Below, piece by piece: positions 27,339-35,442 of a stretch of 64,000 nt of DNA (the first letter of the stretch is position 1; each line of letters starts with the position of its first letter). Location: the NCBI RefSeq assembly GCF_046530675.1, contig NZ_CP172558.1, positions 2,604,001 through 2,668,000 on the forward strand, written 5' to 3'. Made by a program: the position numbers and the translations under genes. Source of the DNA: Chitinibacter sp046530675 (GTDB taxonomy: Bacteria; Pseudomonadota; Gammaproteobacteria; Burkholderiales; Chitinibacteraceae). The notes beneath the pieces were generated by a model that saw only the letters and a list, made by a program, of their open reading frames with translations, ran no database searches and was not told where the DNA came from.

Positions 27339-28160
27339 TTAGCAGCAGAATATGCCTTTGGCGCGAAACTGCTCGCGAACCCGGTGCACGACCTCAGTAC
27401 TCGGCGGCTTGGTGTCACTTAATTCATATTTCAAGCCCAGCTCTTCCCACTTGCTCTCGCCCATTTTATGAAATGGCAGCACTTCGACGCGTTCGAGCAC
27501 ATTGGGGTATTGCTGATTCATTGTGGCCAGGTAATCAGCCAGCAGCTGGACATCGGCTTCATCGTCGGTCCAGCCGGGCACCAGCACATAACGCAGCCAG
27601 ATTTTTTTGCCCATTTTGAATAATCGCTCGGCAAAATCGAGCGTGGGTTGCAAGGGCTTGCCGGTCAGTGCTTCGTAACGCTCTGGATTCATTTGCTTGA
27701 TATCAAGCAGCACCAGATCGATATTGTCGAAATATTCATCGGGCAAATGGGCTGCCAGAAAGCCTTGCGTATCGAGCGCAGTATGGATTTTGAGCTCGTG
27801 CTTGGCGCGGCGGAAAATCTCGCCGATAAAATGCGCCTGCATCAAAGGCTCGCCGCCGGAAATCGTCAAGCCACCGGCTATGCGCAAAAAGCTGGCGTAC
27901 TTGCCGATTTCGGTCATCACTTCGTCAACGGTATAAGGTTTGCCGTAATGCAGCTTCCAAGTATCCGGATTATGGCAATACAGGCAGCGGAACTGGCAAC
28001 CGCTGACAAACAGCGCAAAGCGCATTCCCGGCCCATCGACGGCAGCGCCTGTTTCAATTGAATGCACGTAGCCATATTGCCGGCCTTCGGCATCAAAGGC
28101 GGCAGGTACGATCTCGCCTAATGGCTTGCTGGGCTGCTGGATAAGCTCGATTGTGGTCAT
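27339..28160 (-). CDS. pflA: Pyruvate formate-lyase activating enzyme
   Basis: Radical-SAM enzyme that abstracts hydrogen from the glycine of PflB, creating the glycyl radical. The iron-sulfur motif CQFRCLYCHN (CxxxCxxC) is near residue 65, followed by LTISGGEPLMQ for SAM and a C-terminal LPFHKMGESKWEELG typical of PflA. The ATG at 28158-28160 gives 273 residues. Upstream lies a strong terminator (28197-28223), so it is expressed by partial readthrough from pflB or by its own promoter. Confidence 0.96.
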   Translation of the reverse strand: MTTIELIQQPSKPLGEIVPAAFDAEGRQYGYVHSIETGAAVDGPGMRFALFVSGCQFRCLYCHNPDTWKLHYGKPYTVDEVMTEIGKYASFLRIAGGLTISGGEPLMQAHFIGEIFRRAKHELKIHTALDTQGFLAAHLPDEYFDNIDLVLLDIKQMNPERYEALTGKPLQPTLDFAERLFKMGKKIWLRYVLVPGWTDDEADVQLLADYLATMNQQYPNVLERVEVLPFHKMGESKWEELGLKYELSDTKPPSTEVVHRVREQFRAKGIFCC

Positions 28161-28190
28161 GATTATTCTCGGATATTGGCGCTGTGCGAT

Positions 28191-28223
28191 CATAAAAAAA
28201 ACGGATCGCCAGGATCCGTTTTT
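28191..28223 (-). terminator. Intrinsic terminator between the glycyl radical domain gene and pflA
   Basis: Minus strand: perfect 11-bp stem (28213-28223 with 28197-28207), 5-base loop, then seven or eight T. It follows the 61-residue gene by 20 bases and precedes the pflA ATG by about 35, so it should reduce pflA transcript relative to pflB. Confidence 0.88.
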
Positions 28224-28242
28224 CTAGGCTTGCGATATCAGC

Positions 28243-28428
28243 TTAACACTTTTCGTGAAATGTCCGGTTAATTACGTCCAGCTGCTGCTCGTGCGTGAGT
28301 TTGACAAAATTCACGGCATAACCTGAAACACGGACGGTCAGTTGCGGATATTTATCCGGATTTTCCATCGCGTCTTCTAGAGTTTCCTTATTCAGTACAT
28401 TCATATTCAGGTGAAATAACTGTGGCAT
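28243..28428 (-). CDS. Stand-alone glycyl radical domain (GrcA/YfiD-like, 61 aa)
   Basis: The protein matches the last 61 residues of the neighbouring PflB at 49 positions by hand alignment and keeps the radical glycine in RVSGYAV (Gly36). GrcA (YfiD) of Escherichia coli, about 127 residues, replaces the C-terminus of PFL that oxygen has cleaved; this protein is essentially only the replaceable domain, with no N-terminal extension. A stop codon (TGA) lies four codons upstream in frame, so it cannot be longer. It sits between pflB and pflA in the same direction. DNA of the two copies has diverged at many third positions, so it is not a recent duplication or assembly error. It could also be a relic, but the intact frame argues against that. 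Confidence 0.8.
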   Translation of the reverse strand: MPQLFHLNMNVLNKETLEDAMENPDKYPQLTVRVSGYAVNFVKLTHEQQLDVINRTFHEKC

Positions 28429-28439
28429 GATCTGATCTC

Positions 28440-28466
28440 AATGGGTATTGCTCTACAGGGTATGTA
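28440..28466. repeat. GGGTATTGC-family element (pfl locus, copy 1)
   Basis: GGGTATTGC followed after seven bases by GGGTATG. It lies directly upstream of the 61-residue gene. Confidence 0.45.
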
Positions 28467-28478
28467 ACTTGGTGATTA

Positions 28479-28509
28479 CAGGGCAATACCCTTTTGAGGT
28501 ATTGCCCTG
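28479..28509. repeat. GGGTATTGC-family perfect palindrome (pfl locus, copy 2)
   Basis: Perfect 12-bp arms CAGGGCAATACC/GGTATTGCCCTG with a 7-base loop, 12 bases past the pflB stop. No T run follows on the minus strand, so it is unlikely to be a simple terminator; it could stabilise the pflB mRNA end. Confidence 0.7.
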
Positions 28510-28520
28510 TGTTACGCGAT

Positions 28521-30866
28521 TTAGCACTTCGCATGGAAAGTGCGGTTAATCACGTCCATTTGCTGCTCGCGAGTCAGTTTGACAAAATTCACTGCGTAAC
28601 CAGAAACCCGGATCGTCAGCTGCGGATAGTTTTCCGGATGCTCCATCGCATCGAGCAACATATCCTTGTTCAGCACGTTCATATTGAGGTGGAATAATTG
28701 ATCTGGCCCCTCTTCCAGTGCAGCCACTTCACGGGCAACGCGGTCGGCGGTGCTGCACACCGGAATCACTTCACCATGCGGGCCAAACAGGCCGTCAATC
28801 GATGCGGCTAGTGTCTTGATGCGGTCGGTCGGATTGTGCCCCAATGCATCGGGCGTCATTGATGCAGTCCAGGAAACCCCATCAAGCGCCGATTCATACG
28901 GAATTTTCGATACCGAGAAACCGGCAGCGACGAAACCATTCACATCACGACCGTTCATCGGGTTCGCGCCTGGCGAGAAAGGCGCACCGGCACGGCGACC
29001 GTCCGGTGTATTGCCGGTTTTTTTGCCGTACACGACGTTTGACGTAATGGTGAGTACTGATTGCGTCGGCATCGAGTCGCGGTAGAACGAAGGTTGCGCT
29101 TCGATTTTTTCCATGAATGTCGTTGCGAGCCACACGGCGATGTCGTCGGCGCGGTCGTCGTTGTTGCCGTAGGCTGGGTATTCGCCTTCGATCACATAAT
29201 CGACGGCCAGACCGGCTTCATTACGCTTGATGTGAACCTTGGCGTGTTTGACGGCCGACAGCGAATCAGCGGCAACCGACAGGCCGGCGATACCGCACGC
29301 CATCGTACGCAGGATGTCGCGGTCGTGCAGCGCCATTTCGATGCGCTCGTAAGCATATTTGTCGTGCATGTAATGAATGCAGTTCAGCGCGGTTACATAG
29401 GTTTTGGCGAGCCAGTCGAGCAACAGATTGTATTTGGCCATCAGCTCGTCGTAATCGAGTACGTCGCCCTTGATCGGCTCGAAACCCTTGGCGACCAGTT
29501 TGCCGGTTTTTTCGTCCACACCGCCGTTGATCGCATACAGCATTGCTTTGGCCAGATTCACACGGGCACCAAAGAATTGCATTTGTTTACCAACACGCAT
29601 CGCCGAAACGCAGCAGGCAATCGCGTAATCGTCACCCCATTTTGGCCGCATCAGGTCGTCGTTTTCGTACTGAATCGCCGACGTGTCGATCGAGACTTTG
29701 GCGCAGAATTCCTTGAAGCCTTGCGGGAACGAAGTTGACCAAAGTACCGTCAGGTTCGGTTCTGGCGCGGGGCCAAGGTTGTACAGCGTATTCAGAACAC
29801 GGAAGCTTGATTTGGTGACTAAAGTACGGCCATCTTCACCCGTGCCACCGATTGATTCAGTCACCCAGGTCGGATCGCCCGAGAACAGATCGTCGTATTC
29901 AGGCGTGCGCAGGAAACGCACGATACGCAGCTTCATGACCAGATGATCGATGTATTCCTGTGCTTGCGCCTCATTGATGCGCCCTTCTTTCAAATCGCGT
30001 TCGAAATACACATCGAGGAAAGTCGAAATCCGGCCGATCGACATCGCTGCGCCGTTTTGTTCCTTGACTGCGGCGAGGTAGCCGAAATACAGCCATTGCA
30101 CAGCTTCTTGCGCTGTTGCAGCAGGACGCGCGATGTCAAAACCGTAATTTTTCGCCATTTGTTTGAGTTCGTTTAAGGCCTTGATTTGCTCGGCCAACTC
30201 TTCACGCAAACGGATAATGTTTTCAGTAAATGGCACATTGTCGATTTCCGATTTTTCGCGTTTTTTGTCGGCAATCAGGAAATCAACACCATAAAGCGCA
30301 ATACGGCGATAGTCGCCAATAATCCGGCCACGGCCATAGGAATCGGGCAGACCGGTAATCACGCCCGAGCTGCGGCAAGCCATGATTTCCGGGGTGTAGG
30401 CATCAAACACGGCGTTGTTATGGTCTTTGCGATATTTGGTATAGATATCTTCGATTTGCGGATTCATTTCGAAGTGATAAGCCGCCAGCCCATTTTGTAC
30501 CATGCGCAGCCCGCCATTGGGCATGATCGCTCGGCGCAATGGCGCATCGGTTTGCAGGCCAACGATGGTTTCGAGATCCTTATTAATGTAGCCGGGGCCG
30601 TGAGCCGTAATGCTTGAACCGAACTGGGCAGACACTTCCAGCACGCCACGTTTGCGTTCTTCTTTTAGCAGGACTGACAGCTCGTTCCAAAGCTGGGTCG
30701 TACGTTCGGTCGGCCCAGCCAGAAAAGTATCATCGCCATGATAAGGGGTGTAGTTGGCCTGAATAAAATCGCGTACATCAACTTTTTTTTGCCATTCGCC
30801 TGCGTTCAAACCGCGCCAAGCATCCAGTTGTGATTGATCCAAAGATTTATCGATTGGGGCGTTCAT
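28521..30866 (-). CDS. pflB: Pyruvate formate-lyase
   Basis: Glycyl radical enzyme that splits pyruvate with CoA into acetyl-CoA and formate under anaerobic conditions. The protein has 781 residues from the ATG at 30864-30866, which has AAGGAGA six bases upstream. The catalytic cysteine pair is seen in AIACCVSAMRVG and the radical glycine is Gly756 in RVSGYAV. The final 61 residues are echoed by the downstream stand-alone domain. No formate channel gene (focA) is next to it. Codons 22-25 include an A8 run. An FNR-like box lies about 145 bases upstream. Confidence 0.97.
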   Translation of the reverse strand: MNAPIDKSLDQSQLDAWRGLNAGEWQKKVDVRDFIQANYTPYHGDDTFLAGPTERTTQLWNELSVLLKEERKRGVLEVSAQFGSSITAHGPGYINKDLETIVGLQTDAPLRRAIMPNGGLRMVQNGLAAYHFEMNPQIEDIYTKYRKDHNNAVFDAYTPEIMACRSSGVITGLPDSYGRGRIIGDYRRIALYGVDFLIADKKREKSEIDNVPFTENIIRLREELAEQIKALNELKQMAKNYGFDIARPAATAQEAVQWLYFGYLAAVKEQNGAAMSIGRISTFLDVYFERDLKEGRINEAQAQEYIDHLVMKLRIVRFLRTPEYDDLFSGDPTWVTESIGGTGEDGRTLVTKSSFRVLNTLYNLGPAPEPNLTVLWSTSFPQGFKEFCAKVSIDTSAIQYENDDLMRPKWGDDYAIACCVSAMRVGKQMQFFGARVNLAKAMLYAINGGVDEKTGKLVAKGFEPIKGDVLDYDELMAKYNLLLDWLAKTYVTALNCIHYMHDKYAYERIEMALHDRDILRTMACGIAGLSVAADSLSAVKHAKVHIKRNEAGLAVDYVIEGEYPAYGNNDDRADDIAVWLATTFMEKIEAQPSFYRDSMPTQSVLTITSNVVYGKKTGNTPDGRRAGAPFSPGANPMNGRDVNGFVAAGFSVSKIPYESALDGVSWTASMTPDALGHNPTDRIKTLAASIDGLFGPHGEVIPVCSTADRVAREVAALEEGPDQLFHLNMNVLNKDMLLDAMEHPENYPQLTIRVSGYAVNFVKLTREQQMDVINRTFHAKC

Positions 30867-31229
30867 GGAAATCTCCTTGTGGCGATGTCGCTTAGACATC
30901 TTGAACTAAACCGCTTGTGGCATGTTTTGGGTAGACTGACAAGGCTGGTGAGATACATCACTCAATTCCAGCATTAAGATCATCGTAACAATTCGAAGGT
31001 CATTCAAACTTGATTTAGGTCAGCTTCTTAAACTTGTTGTATGGGAAATCAGGCTACATCCGTAAATTGCTGCGATGCAAAATTTTCCTTATAGATCAAC
31101 ATGATCAGGCAAATTTTGATACCAATATCATAGGCCTTGTAGTGACAAGTAGGAATCTGATTTTGTTTTTAAATTCAGGTAAATATTTGCCTTGCAATAC
31201 CCAATCCGACATAGAGGTGATTATTTATA
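30867..31229. other. pflB upstream region, no gene
   Basis: A 363-base AT-rich gap between pflB and the Smr gene, both on the minus strand. Apart from the FNR-like box at 31010-31023 I see no ORF or hairpin to support. Long AT-rich leaders with several regulator sites are usual for pfl genes. Confidence 0.5.
31010..31023. promoter_or_regulatory. FNR/ANR-like site upstream of pflB
   Basis: TTGAT-TTAG-GTCAG matches the consensus at 8 of 10 defined bases and is centred about 150 bases before the pflB start codon. Anaerobic induction of pfl by FNR is well known, which raises its prior. Confidence 0.4.
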
Positions 31230-31853
31230 TTATGGCGACCCTGATTTGAGCAGAACCAGCACAGCACCAGCGCAGCCCTGAAAAGGATTGGCTTGTGCAA
31301 AAGCCAGCACTTCACCTCGTTGCACCAGCCAGTTTTTCAGTTTGAGTTTCAGAATTGGCTGACCGTCTTTTGAGCTCAATCCTTTACCATGAATAATTCT
31401 TACGCAGCGCAGCTGCCTGGCAACACAGAACATGAGAAAATGCGCCACTTTGGCGCGCGCACTATCGATGGTTTCGCCGTGCAGATCCAGCTCGGCGTCA
31501 ATCATCCAGTGGCCGCGTTTGAGTTTGCGTAATTGATCAAGTCGTAAACCGGGCCGGCTAAATAACAGCTGCTCCCCATCGATCAGTTCGTCCCAAGGCC
31601 AGCAATCGCTCATATCATCGGGCTGCGCGATCGGAGCGGGGTTTTGATTCCGTGGCCATGGGCTGATCACCGGTGCTGGATGTAAGTAATGTGCGTCATA
31701 ATCGAGCGGCTTGACGCCTTTCATCGCCTGCTCAAACAGAATATGATCATCTACCACTGCCGGAATCGGTACACTGGCGCTCTTGGATTGATCTTGCTGT
31801 TGCTTGAGTCGTTTACGCAATTGCTTAAGTTGGACCAGCGTGGTTTTATCCAT
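31230..31853 (-). CDS. Smr-domain nuclease-like protein
   Basis: Protein of 207 residues with a C-terminal Smr domain (about 120-205): AELDLHGETIDSAR contains the LDLHG motif and RIIHGKGL the conserved HGKG loop. The N-terminal 110 residues are polar and include a coiled-coil start. The domain is found in MutS2 and in SmrA/SmrB; SmrB cuts mRNA of collided ribosomes, and SmrA is less known. This short stand-alone form fits SmrA or SmrB, and I do not choose. Divergent from hslR. Confidence 0.88.
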   Translation of the reverse strand: MDKTTLVQLKQLRKRLKQQQDQSKSASVPIPAVVDDHILFEQAMKGVKPLDYDAHYLHPAPVISPWPRNQNPAPIAQPDDMSDCWPWDELIDGEQLLFSRPGLRLDQLRKLKRGHWMIDAELDLHGETIDSARAKVAHFLMFCVARQLRCVRIIHGKGLSSKDGQPILKLKLKNWLVQRGEVLAFAQANPFQGCAGAVLVLLKSGSP

Positions 31854-31877
31854 GGGTAAAAGCTAGGAGAGTAAGGA

Positions 31878-32282
31878 TTGCAAGAAAAAGTACGGCTGGA
31901 TAAATGGCTCTGGGCTGCGCGTTTTTTTAAAACCCGGGCACTGGCCACCGCTGCGATTGAAGCCGGACATATTAACCTGAATGGCGAGCGGGCAAAACCA
32001 GCCCGCCTATTGAAAATCGGCGATGTTTTGCATATTCGTGCCCCACATGGTCATTTCGAAATCGAGATCAGCCTGTTATCCGATCAACGGCGTGGCGCCG
32101 AGCTGGCTCAAACCCTCTATCAAGAGACCTGCGCCAGCATTGAAAAACGTGCCCGTGAACAATTTGCCAAAGCTTTGCAGCCTCAATTCGATCATCCACA
32201 GGTCAAGGGACGCCCTACTAAAAAATGGCGCCGACAGCTCAGTGCGCTTGACCATGCCGTGATTCAAAGTCGAGAAGAATAA
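31878..32282 (+). CDS. hslR: Hsp15-like S4-domain RNA-binding protein
   Basis: Protein of 134 residues with an N-terminal S4 domain (VRLDKWLWAARFFKTRALA, GHINLNGERAKPARLLKIGD). In Escherichia coli Hsp15 binds 50S subunits carrying nascent chains and helps recycle them. The C-terminal half is basic with RGRPTKKWRRQL-like sequence (here KGRPTKKWRRQL), as in the family. The start is a TTG at 31878 with AGGAG 8 bases upstream; no ATG is available before the S4 domain. The next gene begins directly after its stop. Confidence 0.92.
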   Translation: MQEKVRLDKWLWAARFFKTRALATAAIEAGHINLNGERAKPARLLKIGDVLHIRAPHGHFEIEISLLSDQRRGAELAQTLYQETCASIEKRAREQFAKALQPQFDHPQVKGRPTKKWRRQLSALDHAVIQSREE

Positions 32283-33551
32283 ATGTCCCAGAACGCCAAA
32301 CGCCTGATTTACTTTGCCGCACCCAATACCCAATTATTCTCCGAGCTGGGGCAACAGCTGGCGATGTTCGGCTTTGATTTTCAGGTATTTGATCGTAACA
32401 GTGCATTGCTCGCGGCCTTGCATTCCAACCAGGTTGAAGCGCTCATTATTGATGAAGCAGGTTTGCTCGATACCAAAGCCGAACAATGCCTGCCCTTGCT
32501 CAAGCTGCTGTTCAAAGGGCCGATTGTTTTGGCCAGTATGGGCATTGAAATGGTCAAACAGCTTGAATTTTTGCGTACTGGCGTCACTGACTTTATTAGC
32601 CACCCGATCAATCTGCTTACATTGATTGACCGACTTGATCATCTCGAAGAATTCAAACACATCCAACCGTATAAAGTATTGCTGCTTGATGATTCCGACC
32701 TGGCCGCCAAATGGGCCAGCACGGCCTTAAGTGGTGCCGGAATGAAAGTTAAACACCTCTCCGATCCGCTTAAAATTTTTGATGCACTTGATCAATTCCA
32801 TCCCGACCTGCTGCTGCTTGATGTGTATATGCCGCAGTGCCAGGGCGATGAAATTGCCAAACTGATCCGCCAGCGGCCGCAATTTGATTCTATCCCGATC
32901 GTATTTCTGTCGACCGAAACGCAACGGGGTCGTCAACTGATGGCCAGAAGCATGGGCGGCGATGATTTTCTGGTCAAGAATATGGAAACGGAGGAGCTGA
33001 TCGCAGCGGTGACCATCACGGCAGAACGATACCGCACGCTGCGTCGCTGGATGATGCGCGATAGTCTGACCGGATTGCTGAATCATTCGCACATTATCGA
33101 ATCTTTAAACCGCGAAGTCGCGCGAGCGCATAAAGAACTGCGCCCTCTTTCGTTTGCGATGGTCGATATTGATCACTTCAAGCGAATCAACGATCTGTTT
33201 GGCCACTCTGCAGGTGACAGAGTGATCAAAAGCCTGTCACGTTTGCTCAAGCAATCGATTCCCAACCCCGATGCGGTCGGTCGCTATGGTGGCGAAGAAT
33301 TTGCCCTGATCTGGTCAGATCAACCCCAGTTGCGTGCAGCCCAGCGAACTGATGAATTGCGCTCGCGTTTTAACGAGCTCTCTCATGCCAATAATGACGG
33401 ACATTTTGTCGCCACTTTCAGTGCCGGCGTGGCTCAACTGGAAGCCGGGATGAGCGCGCAGGATTTAATCGATGCAGCCGATCAGGCGCTGTATCAGGCC
33501 AAAGCGGCTGGCCGTAACGAAGTTGGGCTGGCATCTCGTCGTAAAGCATAA
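32283..33551 (+). CDS. Response-regulator diguanylate cyclase (REC-REC-GGDEF)
   Basis: Cytoplasmic protein of 422 residues. The first receiver-like domain (about 7-120) is degenerate (ALIIDEAGL, no canonical acidic pair). The second (about 128-245) is intact: LLLDDSD, LLLDVYMPQ with the phospho-acceptor and FLSTET. The C-terminal cyclase domain (about 255-415) has RDSLTGLLN, the active site YGGEEFALI and DQALYQAKAAGRNEV, so it should make cyclic di-GMP when phosphorylated. No I-site RxxD is evident before GGEEF. It follows hslR without a gap and has no adjacent kinase gene, so its phosphate donor is encoded elsewhere. Confidence 0.93.
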   Translation: MSQNAKRLIYFAAPNTQLFSELGQQLAMFGFDFQVFDRNSALLAALHSNQVEALIIDEAGLLDTKAEQCLPLLKLLFKGPIVLASMGIEMVKQLEFLRTGVTDFISHPINLLTLIDRLDHLEEFKHIQPYKVLLLDDSDLAAKWASTALSGAGMKVKHLSDPLKIFDALDQFHPDLLLLDVYMPQCQGDEIAKLIRQRPQFDSIPIVFLSTETQRGRQLMARSMGGDDFLVKNMETEELIAAVTITAERYRTLRRWMMRDSLTGLLNHSHIIESLNREVARAHKELRPLSFAMVDIDHFKRINDLFGHSAGDRVIKSLSRLLKQSIPNPDAVGRYGGEEFALIWSDQPQLRAAQRTDELRSRFNELSHANNDGHFVATFSAGVAQLEAGMSAQDLIDAADQALYQAKAAGRNEVGLASRRKA

Positions 33552-33570
33552 CCCCAGGAAAGCGAATCTT

Positions 33571-35379
33571 ATGTCGATTCATTACACCATTTCAGCGCTT
33601 GATCTGGGCGCACACCTGTTTGCTGTCGAGCTGATTGTTCCTGAGCCCGCCGCCGACGGGCAGTTGCTGACACTGCCAGTCTGGATTCCTGGCAGCTATC
33701 TGATCCGTGAGTTTGCGCGCAATATTGTGCAAATCAATGCCAGTTGCAACGGCATTCCGGTCGCAATCAGCAAAATAAATAAATCCAGCTGGCAAGCCGC
33801 ACCGTGCGCTGGTGCTCTGACCGTACGTTATGAAGTCTACGCTTTCGATTTGTCCGTCCGTGGCGCTTATCTCGATCAGACCCGGGCTTTTTTTAATGGC
33901 ACCAGCGTCTTTCTGGCCGCTGACGGGCAGCAAAATCGCCAATGTGATGTCAAAATCAAGGCGGGTGATTTTCCGCTGGAGTCGGGCTGGAAAGTTGCAA
34001 CGGGCTTGAATGCGATACAAATTGATCAGGCCGGTTTTGGCTCTTATCAGGCAAAAAACTACGATGAATTGATCGATTGTCCGGTTGAAATCAGCGATTT
34101 TGCCGAAATCACTTTTGAAGCCTGTGGTGTACCGCATCGAATGGTGATTTCGGGTCGACACGAAGCTGATCTGTCGCGTTTGGCGCGAGATTTGAAACCG
34201 ATCTGCGAGTACCAGATTCGCCTGTTTGGTGAGCCTGCCCCCTTTGATCGCTATCTGTTTATGACCGTCGCCGTGGGGGACGGTTATGGTGGTCTTGAGC
34301 ATCGCAATAGTACTGCGCTGATTTGCAATCGTAGCGACTTGCCCAAAATGGGCGATGAAGCAATCAGTAACGGATACCGACAATTTCTGGGGTTGTGCAG
34401 CCACGAGTATTTTCACAGCTGGAACGTCAAGCGCATCAAACCTGCTGCTTATGCGCCGTATGATTTGCAACAGGAAAACTACACCACGCTGCTCTGGGCT
34501 TTTGAAGGGATTACCTCGTATTACGATGATTTGAGTCTGCTGCGCGCCGGTGTCATTAGCCTTGATGATTATCTGGACTTGTTGTCGCAAACCGCCACTC
34601 AGGTTCAGCGGGGGTATGGCCGTCTACGTCAATCACTAGAAGACTCGAGTAAAGATACCTGGGTTAAGTATTATCGGCAGGATGAAAACAGCCCCAACGA
34701 GTTGGTGAGTTATTACACCAAAGGCGCGCTGGTCGCGCTCTGCCTGGATCTGCATATCCGCCAATGCACCGGCAATCAAAAATCGCTTGATGATGTGATG
34801 CGTGCATTGTGGCAGCGTTATGGTCAGCATTTCGAACGCGATGGCCTGGGTGTTGGCGAGCAGGAATGGGAGCAAATCGCGGCAGAAGTCACCGGACTCA
34901 ATCTGCAGCCATTTTTTGATCGTGCCTTGCGTTCTACCGAAGAATTGCCACTGGCACAATCACTGGCTTGTCTGGGTGTGGAAAGCCAGTTGCGAATCTC
35001 GAACGGCAATGGTGATAAAGGTGGCTGGCAAGAAACGGTCTCGTCTAGCAGCAGTTGGGGGCTGCGATTTAGTCCAGACCCAGCAGGCGTCAAGCTGACG
35101 CATGTGTTGCGCTCACAAGCAGCTTGCCTGGCCGGGCTGGCTGCGGGAGATTTAATCATCGCCGTTGCCGGACTGCGAGTCAGCGCCAGCCAGTTTGAGC
35201 GCTTGATGAGTGAGTCGCGCACCGACCAGGCACTGACTATCCATGCATTCAGGCGCGATGAATTGATGAATTTTGAATTACGTCCTCAAAATGCACTTGC
35301 AGATACTTTCGGCTTTAAAAAATCAAAAGAACTAAGTCAGCAGCAGGAAATAAATATGGGGATTTTTGTAGGAAATTGA
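33571..35379 (+). CDS. M61-family metallopeptidase with PDZ domain
   Basis: Protein of 602 residues, glycyl-aminopeptidase family. The zinc site HEYFHSWNVKRIKP (HEXXH) is near residue 280, with the third ligand in LLWAFEGITSYY. A PDZ domain near 490-575 (CLAGLAAGDLIIAVAG) would bind protein C-termini. There is no signal peptide, so it is probably cytoplasmic. The start at 33571 has AGGAA upstream; the frame is open to 33472 inside the previous gene, but that part is not conserved. Physiological substrates are unknown. Confidence 0.9.
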   Translation: MSIHYTISALDLGAHLFAVELIVPEPAADGQLLTLPVWIPGSYLIREFARNIVQINASCNGIPVAISKINKSSWQAAPCAGALTVRYEVYAFDLSVRGAYLDQTRAFFNGTSVFLAADGQQNRQCDVKIKAGDFPLESGWKVATGLNAIQIDQAGFGSYQAKNYDELIDCPVEISDFAEITFEACGVPHRMVISGRHEADLSRLARDLKPICEYQIRLFGEPAPFDRYLFMTVAVGDGYGGLEHRNSTALICNRSDLPKMGDEAISNGYRQFLGLCSHEYFHSWNVKRIKPAAYAPYDLQQENYTTLLWAFEGITSYYDDLSLLRAGVISLDDYLDLLSQTATQVQRGYGRLRQSLEDSSKDTWVKYYRQDENSPNELVSYYTKGALVALCLDLHIRQCTGNQKSLDDVMRALWQRYGQHFERDGLGVGEQEWEQIAAEVTGLNLQPFFDRALRSTEELPLAQSLACLGVESQLRISNGNGDKGGWQETVSSSSSWGLRFSPDPAGVKLTHVLRSQAACLAGLAAGDLIIAVAGLRVSASQFERLMSESRTDQALTIHAFRRDELMNFELRPQNALADTFGFKKSKELSQQQEINMGIFVGN

Positions 35380-35442
35380 TTGCGCAGCGCAACATACTGG
35401 GCTAGAAAACCATGACAAACTCATCAATTCACACCCAGTTCA

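Noticed and set aside
28479..28509. Intrinsic terminator of pflB
   Set aside because: The stem is perfect, but no T tract follows on the minus strand and the same palindrome recurs at unrelated loci, so I call it a repeat.
29061..29738. 225-codon open frame on the plus strand
   Set aside because: It lies wholly antisense to the conserved pflB coding sequence and shows no family features; it is a codon-bias shadow.
33592..34590. 332-codon minus-strand frame
   Set aside because: It is antisense to the M61 peptidase gene; the sense strand has an intact, conserved protein.
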